Origin: a virus
DNA: 52,196 nucleotides
Reading direction: 5' to 3' (one strand)
Virus record (IMG/VR): IMGVR_UViG_3300047552_000351
Span: 1-52,196 of that record
This document shows positions 25,241 to 35,653 of this stretch, piece after piece. The notes below the pieces were generated by a model, which had not been told where the DNA came from, did no database searches, and saw only the letters and a program-made list of their open reading frames with translations. A program made the translations under genes and the position numbers. Every line of letters begins with the position of its first letter. Position 1 is the stretch's first letter.

Positions 25241-26151
25241 GCAAACGTCACCTTATCAGCTGCTGCAGTTTTGACGGCATGGATAACGGTTGCAGACTCT
25301 ACAAATACCGTCATCACATCCCCTGTTGCCATTGCGGCAGAAACGGTGCCATTAAAAGTCACGGTATGCGCGCCGCCTGCGATAATTACGCAGTTAAATC
25401 CAGCAGTCGTAGGTACGGTCACGTTTCCGCTCGTTTTTATGATGCACCCGCTATGCGATGTCGTCGTAAGAGTCCCGGTAACGCTGGTCACAACACGGTT
25501 AAGGCATCGCCCGATTTCCTGGCCTCCCCCGTCAATAGTTCCGCTTAAATACGTTGCTGCCAGGGTTTTGTTAGAAAGAGTTTGCGTTCCGCTTACTGTT
25601 GCTACAGTAACGCCCTCGACTGCAATAACACCAGCACCAACGCGTGAAATAGTTGTATCAGACGCATGTCCTAGTTCGATAGTGCCAGTACTAAATGCTG
25701 CAGACGTAGAAGCCGCTATTCCGGAAATCGGGAGATTAGTACAGTTCGTCAAAGTGCCTGACGAAGGAGTTCCTAAAGCCCCGCCAGATACAACTGCGGT
25801 TCCTGCCGGAAGGGTTGCGTCGCCGGAAAGTGTTAGCGTGCGGCTTGCATCGCCGGTTGTGATCGTCAAAGTGCGAGCTGCAGTCAGGTCGCTACCTGCC
25901 GCTATCGTCAACGGATGGGTTGCGTTCGTGTCCGCGATCTTAAGCCCCGTATTCGGGAACGTAAGCCCCGTTGACAGCGTGCTGCCGTCCGCTACTCCTG
26001 CTCCTGTTGCAGAAATAGCAATACCGCCTGCCGTTGACCCATCGCCGCGATAAAATTTCTTTGTGTCCGTAGTCCAGACAAATTCTCCGTCTGCTGGAGT
26101 ACCTGCCGCTCGCGTTGCGTCTGTAACTGCTGAAAACTTGATATTAGCCAA
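25237..26151 (-). CDS. Phage fibre protein (304 aa)
   Basis: The TTG at 26151 has GGAGG upstream at good spacing and gives the typical fibre N-terminus [21 protein letters not shown], followed by [15 protein letters not shown]. An earlier TTG at 26169 lies inside the previous gene. The body is a Ser/Thr-rich beta-repeat region that includes [19 protein letters not shown], a motif common in trimeric phage fibres, and a C-terminal beta head. The stretch [18 protein letters not shown] is nearly repeated in the collagen-like protein upstream, so the two genes share ancestry. Confidence 0.7.
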   Translation of the reverse strand: MANIKFSAVTDATRAAGTPADGEFVWTTDTKKFYRGDGSTAGGIAISATGAGVADGSTLSTGLTFPNTGLKIADTNATHPLTIAAGSDLTAARTLTITTGDASRTLTLSGDATLPAGTAVVSGGALGTPSSGTLTNCTNLPISGIAASTSAAFSTGTIELGHASDTTISRVGAGVIAVEGVTVATVSGTQTLSNKTLAATYLSGTIDGGGQEIGRCLNRVVTSVTGTLTTTSHSGCIIKTSGNVTVPTTAGFNCVIIAGGAHTVTFNGTVSAAMATGDVMTVFVESATVIHAVKTAAADKVTFA

Positions 26152-28921
26152 CGGTAGTACCCTCCACAAAATAGCAACCCATAGTACCGCCTATTGTAGT
26201 CGCCTCGGTTATAACTAAGCCTGCTGCAACGCCAGATGATCCGGTTGCGTTAATCGTCGTGCCGCTGATCGAAAGGTTAGTTCCTAACGACAGCCATGCC
26301 CATGCGTTTGCGCTATCATCCCAAAACGCTATTCTGTCAGCGTTCGGATCTGTAAGTGATGCAATCGATGCTAGATTACTATTATATGCCTGCACATCTG
26401 ATCCAATCGCGACGCCCAAAGTCGTGCGCATTGCAGACGTTGACGCGTCGTCAAGAACAGTAGCCGCAGCAGTGCTTATGCTTACATCGCCTCCGCTTAA
26501 ATCTAGAGTTCTATCGGCGTCGCCTGTACGTATCGTCAGGATACGGTTAGCAGTGATGTTGCTACCTGGCTTAATCGCCAAAACATGCGACCCGTCAGTA
26601 TCCTTAACCTGCAATCCAGCGTTAGGAAAAGTCAGGCCGCTTGCAAGCGTCGAGCCGTCAGCTATTCCTCCGCTTCCGCCATCAGACGATATTGTTGTGC
26701 CGCTTATAGTGATCCCTGTCCCTGGAGTTAGCCATGTAACAGAACCCGCAGAATCGTCCCAAAACATAATTGCATCCGTATTCGGGTCTGCGAGACTTGC
26801 CCCAGTTCCTCCGTCAGTTAGTGCTAGGTCCTGCCCACTCCAGTTCGCACCGTTCACAGTTGATGCGGTTGCTAAACTCCCAAGACCAATGGCGGTACGA
26901 ATTGCCGTATTATCTGCAGCTCCAATAACCGCACGCCCTGCTGAAGTGCATGGTATTTCCTCGACAACACCAGCTCCAGCAGTAGATCTGCCCAGAACGC
27001 GGTTAGTTGCGGATACATCCTGTATCTTTGCATAGGTTACTGCCTTATCATTAAGCTTTGCAGTCGTTGCTGCATTATCATTAAGCGTCCAAACAGTGCC
27101 AGTGCCAGAAACGGTAACGCTTCCCTTATCTCCGTCAGATATAGCCTGCGTTTCCAATGGAGCATTATTGCTTACATACCAGTTAGTGCCTCCATTAGGC
27201 GTATCAAGCCACATTATTGTTGGGGTGCCGTCGGTATATGTATACTGAGGCGAAATAAGCGTTACGCTTGACGGCCAATCGATTGCGTCGATAGTGTGCG
27301 TGCCGTCAGACGTTGCGATGATTGTTGCGCGAACCGCTCCAGATGGAACGTTAGTAAAACTAATTCCGTTCGCTACGATGTCAGCATTAAGAGGCACGAC
27401 AAAGCAAACATCGTTTTTGCTTGCAAAGTCGAGAGTCAGGGTATTGCTAACAATACTGACATTTGAAGACACTAACGAACCTGCGGCTCCCGCCGCACCC
27501 TGCGGCCCAGTGCTTCCGGTTGCTCCGGTCGCACCAGTATCTCCCTTATCGCCTTTTGCGCCTACAATGCTAACGCCAGATGGCCAAGCTCCTGTAGCCT
27601 TTGGACCGAATATCGTTTTAGACGCAGTATTGATGTAGAAATCGCCGTTGTTTCCAACGCCTGAAGTTGGATCACTAGTACCTGAAAGTAGGGTATTTCC
27701 GTTAGCACCCGCAACACCCTGAACACCCTGTGTTCCTTGCGGACCCGTCGCTCCTACTAGTGACTTAGGAGCCCCCCAATCGCCAGCGGTTTTTGGTCCG
27801 TATAGTTGTGACGTGTCGGTCTTATAGTACAGATCTCCATTAACGCCAGTACCGGTTGACGGAGCTACAGTACCGCTAAGAATCGTGTTTCCGTTAGTCC
27901 CTGCCGGTCCTGTTGCGCCAGTAGCCCCTGTTGCGCCCTGAAGTGATACGCCGGTCGGCCACGATCCTGCTGCCTTTGGGCCGAATATGGTCTTGCTGGA
28001 CGTGTTGTAATAGAAATCACCATTCGCACCAGTACCGCTAGTCGGGTTTACGGTGCCTGAAAGAATGGTATTACCGTTAGATCCTGCTGGTCCTTGTGGG
28101 CCTGTTGGTCCGGTAGCCCCTGCTGGTCCAGTTGCACCCGTAGCGCCTGCCGGACCTTGCAGACCTGTTGCGCCAGTTGCTCCAGTCGATCCGGTCGCAC
28201 CAGTGGGTCCGACCAACGACGTGCCCGACGGCCAAACGCCTGCGGCTTTCGGTCCGAATAGCGTTTTGCTAGTAGTGTTAATGTAAAAGTTTCCATTAAC
28301 ACCTGTTCCGCTGCTTGGATCTGTGGTGCCGTAAAGCACGGTATTGCCTGCCGCACCCGCTGCACCTGCGGCACCCTGCGGGCCTTGCGGGCCTTGCGGT
28401 CCAGTGGCGCCAGTCGGACCCTGTGCGCCGGTACTTCCGGCTGGACCTTGCGGACCCTGCGGACCAGTCGGACCGGCTGGACCCTGCGCGCCCTGGAGTC
28501 CCTGCGGACCTCTAATTGGTCCTGTATTCTGCCATCCTGACCCATTCCATACGTATCCATTGCCGTCTGCAGTGACGACGTACAAATCGCCTACTGTATT
28601 GCCAGACGACGGAAGCGCAACGGCGGTCGCTACACTGCCTTTTAGCGTAATCGACGTCCCTGCTGGTCCTTCTGGACCGGCATCTCCCTGCGGACCTTCT
28701 GGGCCGGTCGGGCCGGTCGGGCCGCGTATAGTACCGATGTCTACCCACGCACTTCCAGTCCACGTATAGCCGTGCCCGTTCGCGTCAACAACATACGTAT
28801 CGCCGGCGGTTAGTCCTGAAGATGGGAGTGACGCATAATCAGCCGCAGTCCCTTTTATTAGGATTGAAGCGGTGCCAGCTTGATCAACTTTCCCGGTAAA
28901 CGGGTTTAGAACGTAACTCAT
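26144..28921 (-). CDS. Collagen-like trimeric fibre protein (925 aa)
   Basis: Opens with [15 protein letters not shown], a common anchor of phage fibre proteins. Several Gly-X-Y tracts follow ([26 protein letters not shown] and others). They are broken by four to five copies of a spacer of about 45 residues with GNTxLSGTxxPTSGxG, [17 protein letters not shown] and WPxGxSLxG. The C-terminal 400 residues form beta domains with [15 protein letters not shown] and [14 protein letters not shown]. Such Gly-X-Y tracts fold as collagen triple helices in phage fibres. It lies in the block between portal and head-completion genes, so a head- or neck-attached fibre is as likely as a tail fibre. Confidence 0.82.
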   Translation of the reverse strand: MSYVLNPFTGKVDQAGTASILIKGTAADYASLPSSGLTAGDTYVVDANGHGYTWTGSAWVDIGTIRGPTGPTGPEGPQGDAGPEGPAGTSITLKGSVATAVALPSSGNTVGDLYVVTADGNGYVWNGSGWQNTGPIRGPQGLQGAQGPAGPTGPQGPQGPAGSTGAQGPTGATGPQGPQGPQGAAGAAGAAGNTVLYGTTDPSSGTGVNGNFYINTTSKTLFGPKAAGVWPSGTSLVGPTGATGSTGATGATGLQGPAGATGATGPAGATGPTGPQGPAGSNGNTILSGTVNPTSGTGANGDFYYNTSSKTIFGPKAAGSWPTGVSLQGATGATGATGPAGTNGNTILSGTVAPSTGTGVNGDLYYKTDTSQLYGPKTAGDWGAPKSLVGATGPQGTQGVQGVAGANGNTLLSGTSDPTSGVGNNGDFYINTASKTIFGPKATGAWPSGVSIVGAKGDKGDTGATGATGSTGPQGAAGAAGSLVSSNVSIVSNTLTLDFASKNDVCFVVPLNADIVANGISFTNVPSGAVRATIIATSDGTHTIDAIDWPSSVTLISPQYTYTDGTPTIMWLDTPNGGTNWYVSNNAPLETQAISDGDKGSVTVSGTGTVWTLNDNAATTAKLNDKAVTYAKIQDVSATNRVLGRSTAGAGVVEEIPCTSAGRAVIGAADNTAIRTAIGLGSLATASTVNGANWSGQDLALTDGGTGASLADPNTDAIMFWDDSAGSVTWLTPGTGITISGTTISSDGGSGGIADGSTLASGLTFPNAGLQVKDTDGSHVLAIKPGSNITANRILTIRTGDADRTLDLSGGDVSISTAAATVLDDASTSAMRTTLGVAIGSDVQAYNSNLASIASLTDPNADRIAFWDDSANAWAWLSLGTNLSISGTTINATGSSGVAAGLVITEATTIGGTMGCYFVEGTTVG

Positions 28922-29181
28922 AGCACCGTCACCGCTCGGCTAGTCGGTCGGCCCTCTTCGTCGTATGCGATGGTCATGGTGGCAACCGTATCGCCAGACG
29001 ATCCGCCTTGCTTATAGGTAATCGTCGTCAGATTTGATCCTGTGTATCCATACGACTCGTAGTCGTGGTGAGGGATGCTTAGGTCTGCCGACGTTTCTAC
29101 TCGTAGGCAACCCAACTCGGTAAGCTGTAATGGTTTAGTCGATGCGTTGCTATCGAGTACAAACGTTCTTGACCTAATCAT
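28918..29181 (-). CDS. Small beta-rich fibre-block protein (87 aa)
   Basis: Overlaps the collagen-like gene by 4 nt. The product has [16 protein letters not shown] and [20 protein letters not shown], two short beta-hairpin regions, and no signal peptide. Proteins of this type accompany fibre genes in other phages, possibly as attachment collars. Function unknown. Confidence 0.5.
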   Translation of the reverse strand: MIRSRTFVLDSNASTKPLQLTELGCLRVETSADLSIPHHDYESYGYTGSNLTTITYKQGGSSGDTVATMTIAYDEEGRPTSRAVTVL

Positions 29182-29209
29182 TCGTATACTCCAATAATCT
29201 ATTTAGTAA

Positions 29210-29563
29210 TTATAACTTAGTTAATCCGAGTGCGTTTAATACTTCATTTGTATGTTGCTGTGGGTCCGCACCCTCACGACAGCTCACGACCATGCGAGAA
29301 AGGGCCAGCATCGCTTCTTCCATCGTTAGGCCCGCCGCTTCCCAATCACCCTCGGGCGGCTGACCGCTAGACAGCCCATTAACCCATCCATCAAACACTT
29401 CGTTGCACCATGCGTGACAGTACAAGTGCGTGATGTCCGTGCCGTTACTCGATGCTGGAAGCGTGAAGTTGTTAAGCCCGTGACCGATTGCGACGCTCAC
29501 TTTGTCAGCGTTTTCGAGTTGGTCGGCTGGGGTAATCAGAACTGCGGAGTATGTGTAGCTCAT
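29210..29563 (-). CDS. Fibre-block protein, unknown function (117 aa)
   Basis: A soluble protein whose first half is strand-rich (SYTYSAVLITPADQLENADKVSVA, then HGLNNFTLPASSNG) and whose second half is helical (GLTMEEAMLALSRMVVSCREG). It overlaps the 822-aa fibre-like gene by 4 nt. No family recognised. Its place inside the fibre block suggests an assembly or attachment role. Confidence 0.5.
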   Translation of the reverse strand: MSYTYSAVLITPADQLENADKVSVAIGHGLNNFTLPASSNGTDITHLYCHAWCNEVFDGWVNGLSSGQPPEGDWEAAGLTMEEAMLALSRMVVSCREGADPQQHTNEVLNALGLTKL

Positions 29564-32028
29564 GTGATGATTACCTCGCGGACGGATATGTTATCAATTA
29601 GGTAATTATTCCCAGATGCGTATGCAACAGTCTTAAAAGCTATAGTGTTACTAACTGCTGTGATTATTATCTGATTTGTTCCGCTGCGTAGCGTAACCGT
29701 ATTATTAGTGTTTAATGCAATGAAAAACGTGCCTGGTGAAGCTATTAAATCTCGAATATCGTATGAGATAATGTAAGTCTTCCCTGATACCGCGCCTATG
29801 TTTTGGTTTATTTCGGATGATCCTGATCCTGTTCCAGTAAATAGTATTCCTCCACCACTTGCTGCCGCAGCCCCTACTAATGTCCACCCCGTCGTTCCGC
29901 TACTGAAATTTCCATTCGTCACCAAATCCGGCCCAAGCTGATAAGTCCTGCCGCGCTTACCGTCGAGATACTTGATAATCTTCGCGTCGTTTGCAGACGG
30001 CGCTTTCAGCACGACCCGCCCGTAATCGTACTTCGGTGTCGTGTAGTTAGTTGCGCCCGAAAGGATCAGATTGGAATCTTTCGTGGTGTAGTCGCCTGAT
30101 GCGGTGTAGATGACGCCTGTTGACGTGAGGTTTGTTGCCCAAGTCACCGGCAGGTTGTCATCACTCAAATCCCTTTCTAGATACCACTTCCCATTCCCGT
30201 CGAGCCGCAGCGTCGGGCGTGCTGCGTCGGAGGGCGCGGTGGCGTGGTAGCCGGGGATTTCTTTTGCACTTACATTATCGTATACATGAGTGTGCGTATA
30301 CGCTGGCCCATAGAAGTTTAGCCATGTCGTGCTTGATGCTGCGCGCACGATATACCGCGACGTTCCGTTGTTTATTGTCTGATCAGGTAGCACATCTGTT
30401 CCACCTGCCGTTGTGCCCATGTTAAAACCGGAGGCCGCTAAGGTATATCCGGTGACATTAAAAGAAACGCCGTAACAACGCCCTGCGACCGTCTGGAACG
30501 AAACACGCATTCTAGCGGTCCCAGAAGACGTTCGTGCTAATACGCCCGTGCCATCAGAGGATGTAAACGTTGCTGGTGCCGTGCTTGCATCCGTCCAGCC
30601 GGTCGTTCCATTACTGAAGTCGCCATTCGTCACCAACTCTGGTCCCAGCGCCAGACCTTCACTCTGATCCAGCATCACCCGAACCGGATCATCCGGCCCA
30701 TACGTCGCCACAGACCCTGCTGCGTCGGAGTACATGCTGATCGGGTAGCCTGCGGCGAGGGCGAGTGCGGTGTAGGTTGCGGCCCAGGAGGTGCCGACTT
30801 CCTGGTACGGAGTGGCTAAAGCTGCTCCAAGTACAGGTGATGAAAACGTAACATTAGCCGTATCGTTACTTGCTGTACCGACACCAAACCTAAACACTGT
30901 AGAAGTCGAATTCGTAGTAATCGCAATCCCTAAAACATGCGTCCCCGTAATTACAGTAGAGGCTGATGATACTGATCCGTCTAAATAATAGTTAGCGACG
31001 GCCCCGCCTGCTGATGTGTAATAAATTAAATTGTTTAGTACAGGAGAGCCACTGTTAACAGTGACGGTTATGTAAAAATAATAAGTGTATCCGGCTGCCG
31101 TTGTTACTGCTTGATTAGCAAAATGTCTAGCAGCTGTTGCGCTATATGTAATAGCCCCTGATCCTGGTATTTCGGTCGTCCCGCCGCTGCTGCCATACGG
31201 CCAGGATGTCGGCGCGGTTCCCGGAGTACCCGCGACTGCTCCTGAAAACGTCGTATTGAGCAGCATATTCCGCCGCAACCACGGTACATTCTTCTGTGCT
31301 GCCCAGGCGTACTGTTCGGTCGTCCAGTCGGTGACGCGCTGGTAGGATTGGTCGGTTGTGGAGGCGAGAGCGTGCATAGGAAAGCACACATAAATCCCTT
31401 TTGTGCCGTCACTTGTTGACGAAGTTGAGTTCCAAACCCACAACACTATGTAATACGTTGTGGCTGTTGGCACGTTAAAACTTAGTTTTACCTGATAGTA
31501 TCCAGTCGCGCCTATTGCTGTTATGGTTTGCGTGGCGCTCGTAGTAGATGTGATTTCCGAGCCGTTACTGATATTTATCAGTCCACTTGAATAACTCACA
31601 CTACCAGCAGACGATGACGTGCCTATCCTAATTTGTACCCCGTTATATTCTCCCGACTTTAGATTAAAATATAAGTTGTGAGACCCAGCGGAAAAGGATT
31701 GCGAGTAAGACAAAACGTACCCGTTAGCGTAGTAATAGTTCCCGGCCCCCGCGCCACCAGATGTAAGCGCGACTCCGTTAGGGACTGCTAACTTAAACGC
31801 TTTAGTTCCTGAAACGCTATCTGTTTGACCAGACGTAATAGTTAAGTCGCTAGTATGTGCATTCCACGCAGCGTTCGACAAATCCTCCGTATACGTCAGC
31901 AGATTCCTTCGCGGCAAGAAATCCGCAGCGCCCCAGATTGCGGACGGGTCTTGGATCAGGGCGCAGTTGGAATCCTTGACCAGCGTCTTGAGGCTGAATG
32001 GGGGCTTTACTCTTCGAAATAGTGCCAT
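29560..32028 (-). CDS. Multidomain carbohydrate-binding fibre-like protein (822 aa)
   Basis: Begins with a virion-attachment-like region (ALFRRVKPPFSLKTLVKD, then RRNLLTYTEDLSNAAW). That stretch is typical of phage proteins with concanavalin/CBM-type modules. Two later modules near residues 475 and 715 share LGPxLVTNGxFSxGTTGWT, the signature of CBM4/9-like jelly rolls. All domains are beta-rich with many aromatic residues. By pattern it binds glycans. It lies directly after the 201-aa conserved protein in the block behind the portal. Confidence 0.65.
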   Translation of the reverse strand: MALFRRVKPPFSLKTLVKDSNCALIQDPSAIWGAADFLPRRNLLTYTEDLSNAAWNAHTSDLTITSGQTDSVSGTKAFKLAVPNGVALTSGGAGAGNYYYANGYVLSYSQSFSAGSHNLYFNLKSGEYNGVQIRIGTSSSAGSVSYSSGLINISNGSEITSTTSATQTITAIGATGYYQVKLSFNVPTATTYYIVLWVWNSTSSTSDGTKGIYVCFPMHALASTTDQSYQRVTDWTTEQYAWAAQKNVPWLRRNMLLNTTFSGAVAGTPGTAPTSWPYGSSGGTTEIPGSGAITYSATAARHFANQAVTTAAGYTYYFYITVTVNSGSPVLNNLIYYTSAGGAVANYYLDGSVSSASTVITGTHVLGIAITTNSTSTVFRFGVGTASNDTANVTFSSPVLGAALATPYQEVGTSWAATYTALALAAGYPISMYSDAAGSVATYGPDDPVRVMLDQSEGLALGPELVTNGDFSNGTTGWTDASTAPATFTSSDGTGVLARTSSGTARMRVSFQTVAGRCYGVSFNVTGYTLAASGFNMGTTAGGTDVLPDQTINNGTSRYIVRAASSTTWLNFYGPAYTHTHVYDNVSAKEIPGYHATAPSDAARPTLRLDGNGKWYLERDLSDDNLPVTWATNLTSTGVIYTASGDYTTKDSNLILSGATNYTTPKYDYGRVVLKAPSANDAKIIKYLDGKRGRTYQLGPDLVTNGNFSSGTTGWTLVGAAAASGGGILFTGTGSGSSEINQNIGAVSGKTYIISYDIRDLIASPGTFFIALNTNNTVTLRSGTNQIIITAVSNTIAFKTVAYASGNNYLIDNISVREVIIT

Positions 32029-32039
32029 TGCCGTTAGTC

Positions 32040-32645
32040 CTAGTTATTCTCAGCCATCAGCGCAACCCAGATGTTGTGGTTCGCAGTTGGCACAGCTCCG
32101 GTAGCAGTAAGTTCGAGGATTCCATACAGGTTGCGGCTATCCGACGCACACTTAAACGCAAGCGGCAAATCGACCCATAGCGACGCGGAACTATCCGACC
32201 CTGTACCCTCGGTAGTAGTCGCAGGGAAATCGATAAATCCGATTCGTTTGTCGCGGTTAGCGTAAAGCAAAGCAAACGGAGAGTTATCTGCTATCGCAGT
32301 CGGAGCCGTGTGATAGAGGTGCAGGCGGAACGTAGCGCCAAGCATAGCCGTTGCGCTATCTATAAAGATCCGGCCTTTTACGATGTTCCCGCTTCCGCCA
32401 TTGACGCGGGCTATATTCGTAAATGTCAGCACAGTTGGCGTAGACGTGCTGTCAGAAACAACATCTTTCGCGGTATACGCCGTGTTGTTGTTAGGACGCG
32501 CAAAAGTCGCGCTTACTTCGGAAACAGAAAGCCCAACAGTGCCAACAATCGATCCATCTGAATTGACCTGGATCTCGGTTACTGTTCCACCAGATGTTAC
32601 GCCAGCGATTCGCCGGATTCGGTCTGCTTTTGTACGATCAACCAT
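32040..32645 (-). CDS. Conserved phage structural protein (201 aa)
   Basis: A strand-rich protein with SATFARPNNNTAYTAKDVVSD, FTNIARVNGGSGNIVKG and FIDFPATTTEGTGSD, a pattern I associate with a widespread uncharacterised phage protein of this length. It begins inside the portal stop (8-nt overlap). Its place next to the portal and at the head of the fibre block would fit a capsid-decoration or fibre-base protein. Function is not established. Confidence 0.55.
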   Translation of the reverse strand: MVDRTKADRIRRIAGVTSGGTVTEIQVNSDGSIVGTVGLSVSEVSATFARPNNNTAYTAKDVVSDSTSTPTVLTFTNIARVNGGSGNIVKGRIFIDSATAMLGATFRLHLYHTAPTAIADNSPFALLYANRDKRIGFIDFPATTTEGTGSDSSASLWVDLPLAFKCASDSRNLYGILELTATGAVPTANHNIWVALMAENN

Positions 32646-34017
32646 TTTGATTTACCCCGTTAGTTTGGCCGTCGTCCGGCGTTTGTGGCTCTTTCGCATT
32701 GTCGATTGCGTCGATCATGTCGTTGAGTATCGCGTCATCTGAGTTGCTATACTGAAGACCGACAATCGTTTTCTGCTGCTGTTTAATAACTTCTGGGGGC
32801 ATTCCAGAAAGCTGCATCTGTTGGAGGATTGATAGTTCTGTCGATATGTCAGACAGTTCGAAAGACTTCGACCATTCGATCTTGGGCTGATTAGCAACTC
32901 CCAACCATCGGCACACTACGTCCCATGCCCTGCGCTCTAAGTCTTCCATACGCCTTGCGTAAGAAGTTAGCGCTCCGTTCAACTCTTGGAATCGAATAGT
33001 CAACGCAACGCCAGACTCTGCTGCCGTAGGCTCCTCAACGGTCATAGCTATTCGCTTTATGTTGTCCTCAATATTCTGCATTACCTCGCCGTACACCTGT
33101 GCTGGTCCGCTGTCAGGTGCAATAAACGATGGATCGGTGCCTTGGTAAATAAGCATGTTGTGAGTACCAATCGCCTCGGCCACGCTCGCAGCGTCGAATC
33201 CCTGCTGCTCTGGCGGTACTTGGTATGTCAGAAGGCTAAATGTCTGCGATCTTAGGATTTCGTCACGTTCGCTGGCACAATTGAAATATCGACGCGACAG
33301 GTCCGCGATCTGGGAGAAATCACCGTAATACGGAAAGTCGCCAGATTCGGTAAACAGTAATACAGGATTGACTCCAATGGAATACGCCCCTTCGGACAGT
33401 ATGGAGCCAGCCCCGCCGAGCGCACCAGGCCTCTGAATCCACCACTGGTCCTTTGTCCACACGCGCCATATTGGTTCATTGTTTTCGTCATAGTCTGATA
33501 TAGCCACAATATCTAAACGCCCCTGATCGTCTAGCTTGTATTCCATAATTCGTTCTGGTGCAATCATTACGAAGTACGGAACGCTACGGCTTGTCATCTG
33601 TTCGCCTAACGTGTACGGCACCTGTTTCGGCATATCAACCAACAGCAGCATCGATCCGCGCGCTTTGGCCTCGACGCTGAACTGCTGCCAGAATACGTCC
33701 ACGTCATTACCGCGCCAGTCGCAATCGTCCACAACTTTTTGCAGCAGCGGATTATTGATTTCACGCATAGGCGGCTTTTTTGAAAGGTATCCACTAAACC
33801 TCAAACACGCCGGACGCAAGAACGCACGATGCCACGAAACCTGATTACGCCTTGCGAATTTCTCAACAGATTCACGCGGATACCTCACCAGATAAGACGA
33901 GCCATTCAGTACCGGGCTTGATCCATCAGCATTCGTTACAACTTTTGGCGCAAACCCGCCGCACGAATACAATTCGTCTGCGATGAACTTATACCGTGAC
34001 GTGTCTAGAATCTGCAT
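32638..34017 (-). CDS. Portal protein (459 aa)
   Basis: The dodecameric ring through which DNA enters and leaves the head. The protein has the portal pattern: an N-terminal arm (SYLVRYPRESVEKFARR), the wing region (MIAPERIMEYKLDDQGRLDIV and WRVWTKDQWW), a helical stem and a helical crown with EPTAAESGVALTIRFQELNGAL and ARRMEDLERRAWDVV. It abuts the large terminase gene without a gap. No protease or head-morphogenesis domain is fused. The Mu gpF-like partner lies on the other strand at 36892-38121. Confidence 0.87.
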   Translation of the reverse strand: MQILDTSRYKFIADELYSCGGFAPKVVTNADGSSPVLNGSSYLVRYPRESVEKFARRNQVSWHRAFLRPACLRFSGYLSKKPPMREINNPLLQKVVDDCDWRGNDVDVFWQQFSVEAKARGSMLLLVDMPKQVPYTLGEQMTSRSVPYFVMIAPERIMEYKLDDQGRLDIVAISDYDENNEPIWRVWTKDQWWIQRPGALGGAGSILSEGAYSIGVNPVLLFTESGDFPYYGDFSQIADLSRRYFNCASERDEILRSQTFSLLTYQVPPEQQGFDAASVAEAIGTHNMLIYQGTDPSFIAPDSGPAQVYGEVMQNIEDNIKRIAMTVEEPTAAESGVALTIRFQELNGALTSYARRMEDLERRAWDVVCRWLGVANQPKIEWSKSFELSDISTELSILQQMQLSGMPPEVIKQQQKTIVGLQYSNSDDAILNDMIDAIDNAKEPQTPDDGQTNGVNQNG

Positions 34018-35253
34018 CTATAGCGCGCTCGCATTGAATGTTAATTTGCCGCTATACGATGGTTTAATATAACCATCTAGCGCGTATCGGATAGCGTCCA
34101 TGCAATGATTATTCTTGTCTATTATATCACTCAAAATCTCTCCTGTTTTCGAGTCAGTTTTGTACGAGTACAATCGCGCCTCTTCTGCTGTATGCTTGCA
34201 CCGCTCATGAATAACGATTTTATCGAACGAACGCAGAAACGCTATACCGTCTTCAACGCTACCTGACCACTTGCGCGCTGCGGCTATATTGAATCCGCGC
34301 CTTCGCATGAATGAGATTGTTTCAGGTCTAGCTGAATCCGCCTTGATTGGCCATCGTTCAATTTCTGGAACGCGCATAAACATTGACGGCAAGTCCTCAA
34401 GTTCGACGCCAATACCCCATGCTTCGCGATCTATAAACAAGCATCTATCCTTGATGTAACAGCGCACAACTGCGCTTGGGTCTTGACTAAAGCCCCAATC
34501 TGCGCCGATGAATATGCGCCCCGCATCGCTTGGCGTGTCAAACTGATCTATGATGTACTTGCCTTTAAGCACCTGAGCATCGGTATGCTTTCGGCACTCG
34601 CCTAACCATACGTGAGCGTATGAGTCTGGATCGGTGCGCTGCATCCATGCTCGCTCTGTTTCTAGCGATGTCTCGCTAAACCATGGATTCTCATCGTAGT
34701 TTACTTTGCGCACGACTGACCCAGGGGGAGGATCAAGAGCAAGTGTATAGATTGGGTCCGTTTCCTGGTCTGGGTTAAACGTTGCCCAGATTTCAGCGTT
34801 CTTTTTGCGAATCGTTGGCGTTAGCGTCTGAAGGCTGCGAGACGATACTGTTTGTGCTTCTTCCAGCCAGCATATATCTACGCCTTCCAGTGATTTAAGG
34901 GCGCTGGCATCATTAGACATGCCACGCAAGCCCTTAAACATGATCTCTGCGCCAGCACGGCTGTAGATGCGCTGCGACTGCACGTCGAACACAGACGAAA
35001 GGCCCAAAACCTTTATCTGGTCGCTTAAGAGCGTATAAACGGAGTCATTGATACTGTTCTGTAGCTCACGCGCACAAAGCGCCCTTACGGGCCTTACAGA
35101 GGACCTTACTACCAGCATTCGAGCGAATGTATATGACTTGCCGCTACCTCTCCCGCCGTAGGCTATCTTGTATCGCGTGCCTGGACGTGACGGTAGGAAT
35201 TCAAGCGCCCATGGCGCGAATATAGAATCACCAGCCGAGTTTTTCGATGTCAA
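34018..35253 (-). CDS. Terminase large subunit (411 aa)
   Basis: The motor that packages DNA. Walker A is GGRGSGKS at residues 33-40, and Walker B with catalytic Glu is VDICWLEEA. The coupling region is IWATFNPDQETDPIY. The C-terminal nuclease domain has Asp residues in IGADWGFSQDP, in KADSARPE and in the final NNHCMDAIRYAL. This is the Terminase_3/PBSX type, often linked to headful packaging. It starts with TTG, because an in-frame TAA lies shortly upstream, and it overlaps the small terminase gene by 26 nt. Confidence 0.93.
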   Translation of the reverse strand: MTSKNSAGDSIFAPWALEFLPSRPGTRYKIAYGGRGSGKSYTFARMLVVRSSVRPVRALCARELQNSINDSVYTLLSDQIKVLGLSSVFDVQSQRIYSRAGAEIMFKGLRGMSNDASALKSLEGVDICWLEEAQTVSSRSLQTLTPTIRKKNAEIWATFNPDQETDPIYTLALDPPPGSVVRKVNYDENPWFSETSLETERAWMQRTDPDSYAHVWLGECRKHTDAQVLKGKYIIDQFDTPSDAGRIFIGADWGFSQDPSAVVRCYIKDRCLFIDREAWGIGVELEDLPSMFMRVPEIERWPIKADSARPETISFMRRRGFNIAAARKWSGSVEDGIAFLRSFDKIVIHERCKHTAEEARLYSYKTDSKTGEILSDIIDKNNHCMDAIRYALDGYIKPSYSGKLTFNASAL

Positions 35254-35653
35254 TCGGATCGCCGTTTATGTTGAGCTGGACCGGCCCACCACCCGGACCA
35301 GACACTTCGACTTGATCGATAAACGCGCGCGTTGACTTGCCTAGCAGCTCTGCCGCCTTGAGCCTGTCGCGCATCGATGTCGGGCGGTCGCCGTCCATTT
35401 CCTCGCCGTTTGCAACGCGAGTCCAGAACTCGCGCAGTTCTGCGACGGTCATAATCGTGCGCTTTTCCTGCTTCGCATTAAGCATCTCAAGCTGTTCTTT
35501 CACATAGGGTAATTTTAGGAGGTCGGTTGCCGTTGTATGGGCAGACTTTGGCGAATAGCCAGCATCGATAGCTGACTGGCGAGCGTTCATAGTTTCGAAG
35601 TATCGGAGCGCGAACTTTCTGTATCGTTGGCGCGCGCCTTTAGTATCTGACAT
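35228..35653 (-). CDS. Terminase small subunit (141 aa)
   Basis: Recognises phage DNA for packaging. The N-terminal half is a helix-turn-helix (RKFALRYFETMNARQSAIDAGYSPKSAH) of the Terminase_2 family. The middle (MTVAELREFWTRVANGE) is the oligomerisation core and the acidic C-terminus would bind the large subunit. It ends in a 1-nt overlap with the upstream coiled-coil gene and is followed directly by the large subunit. Confidence 0.88.
   Translation of the reverse strand: MSDTKGARQRYRKFALRYFETMNARQSAIDAGYSPKSAHTTATDLLKLPYVKEQLEMLNAKQEKRTIMTVAELREFWTRVANGEEMDGDRPTSMRDRLKAAELLGKSTRAFIDQVEVSGPGGGPVQLNINGDPIDIEKLGW

Noticed and set aside
25229-26053. 274-aa rightward frame opposite the 304-aa fibre gene
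   Set aside because: An antisense shadow of low-complexity Ser/Thr/Ala coding sequence in a leftward operon, with no independent support.
28053-28769. Long rightward Pro/Ala/Gly-rich frames opposite the collagen-like gene
   Set aside because: They are the antisense image of Gly-X-Y repeats, which rarely create stops. There are no ribosome sites and the strand is opposite to the whole operon.
20961-32645. Diversity-generating retroelement acting on fibre genes
   Set aside because: No reverse transcriptase, template repeat or variable-repeat pair is visible anywhere in the window.
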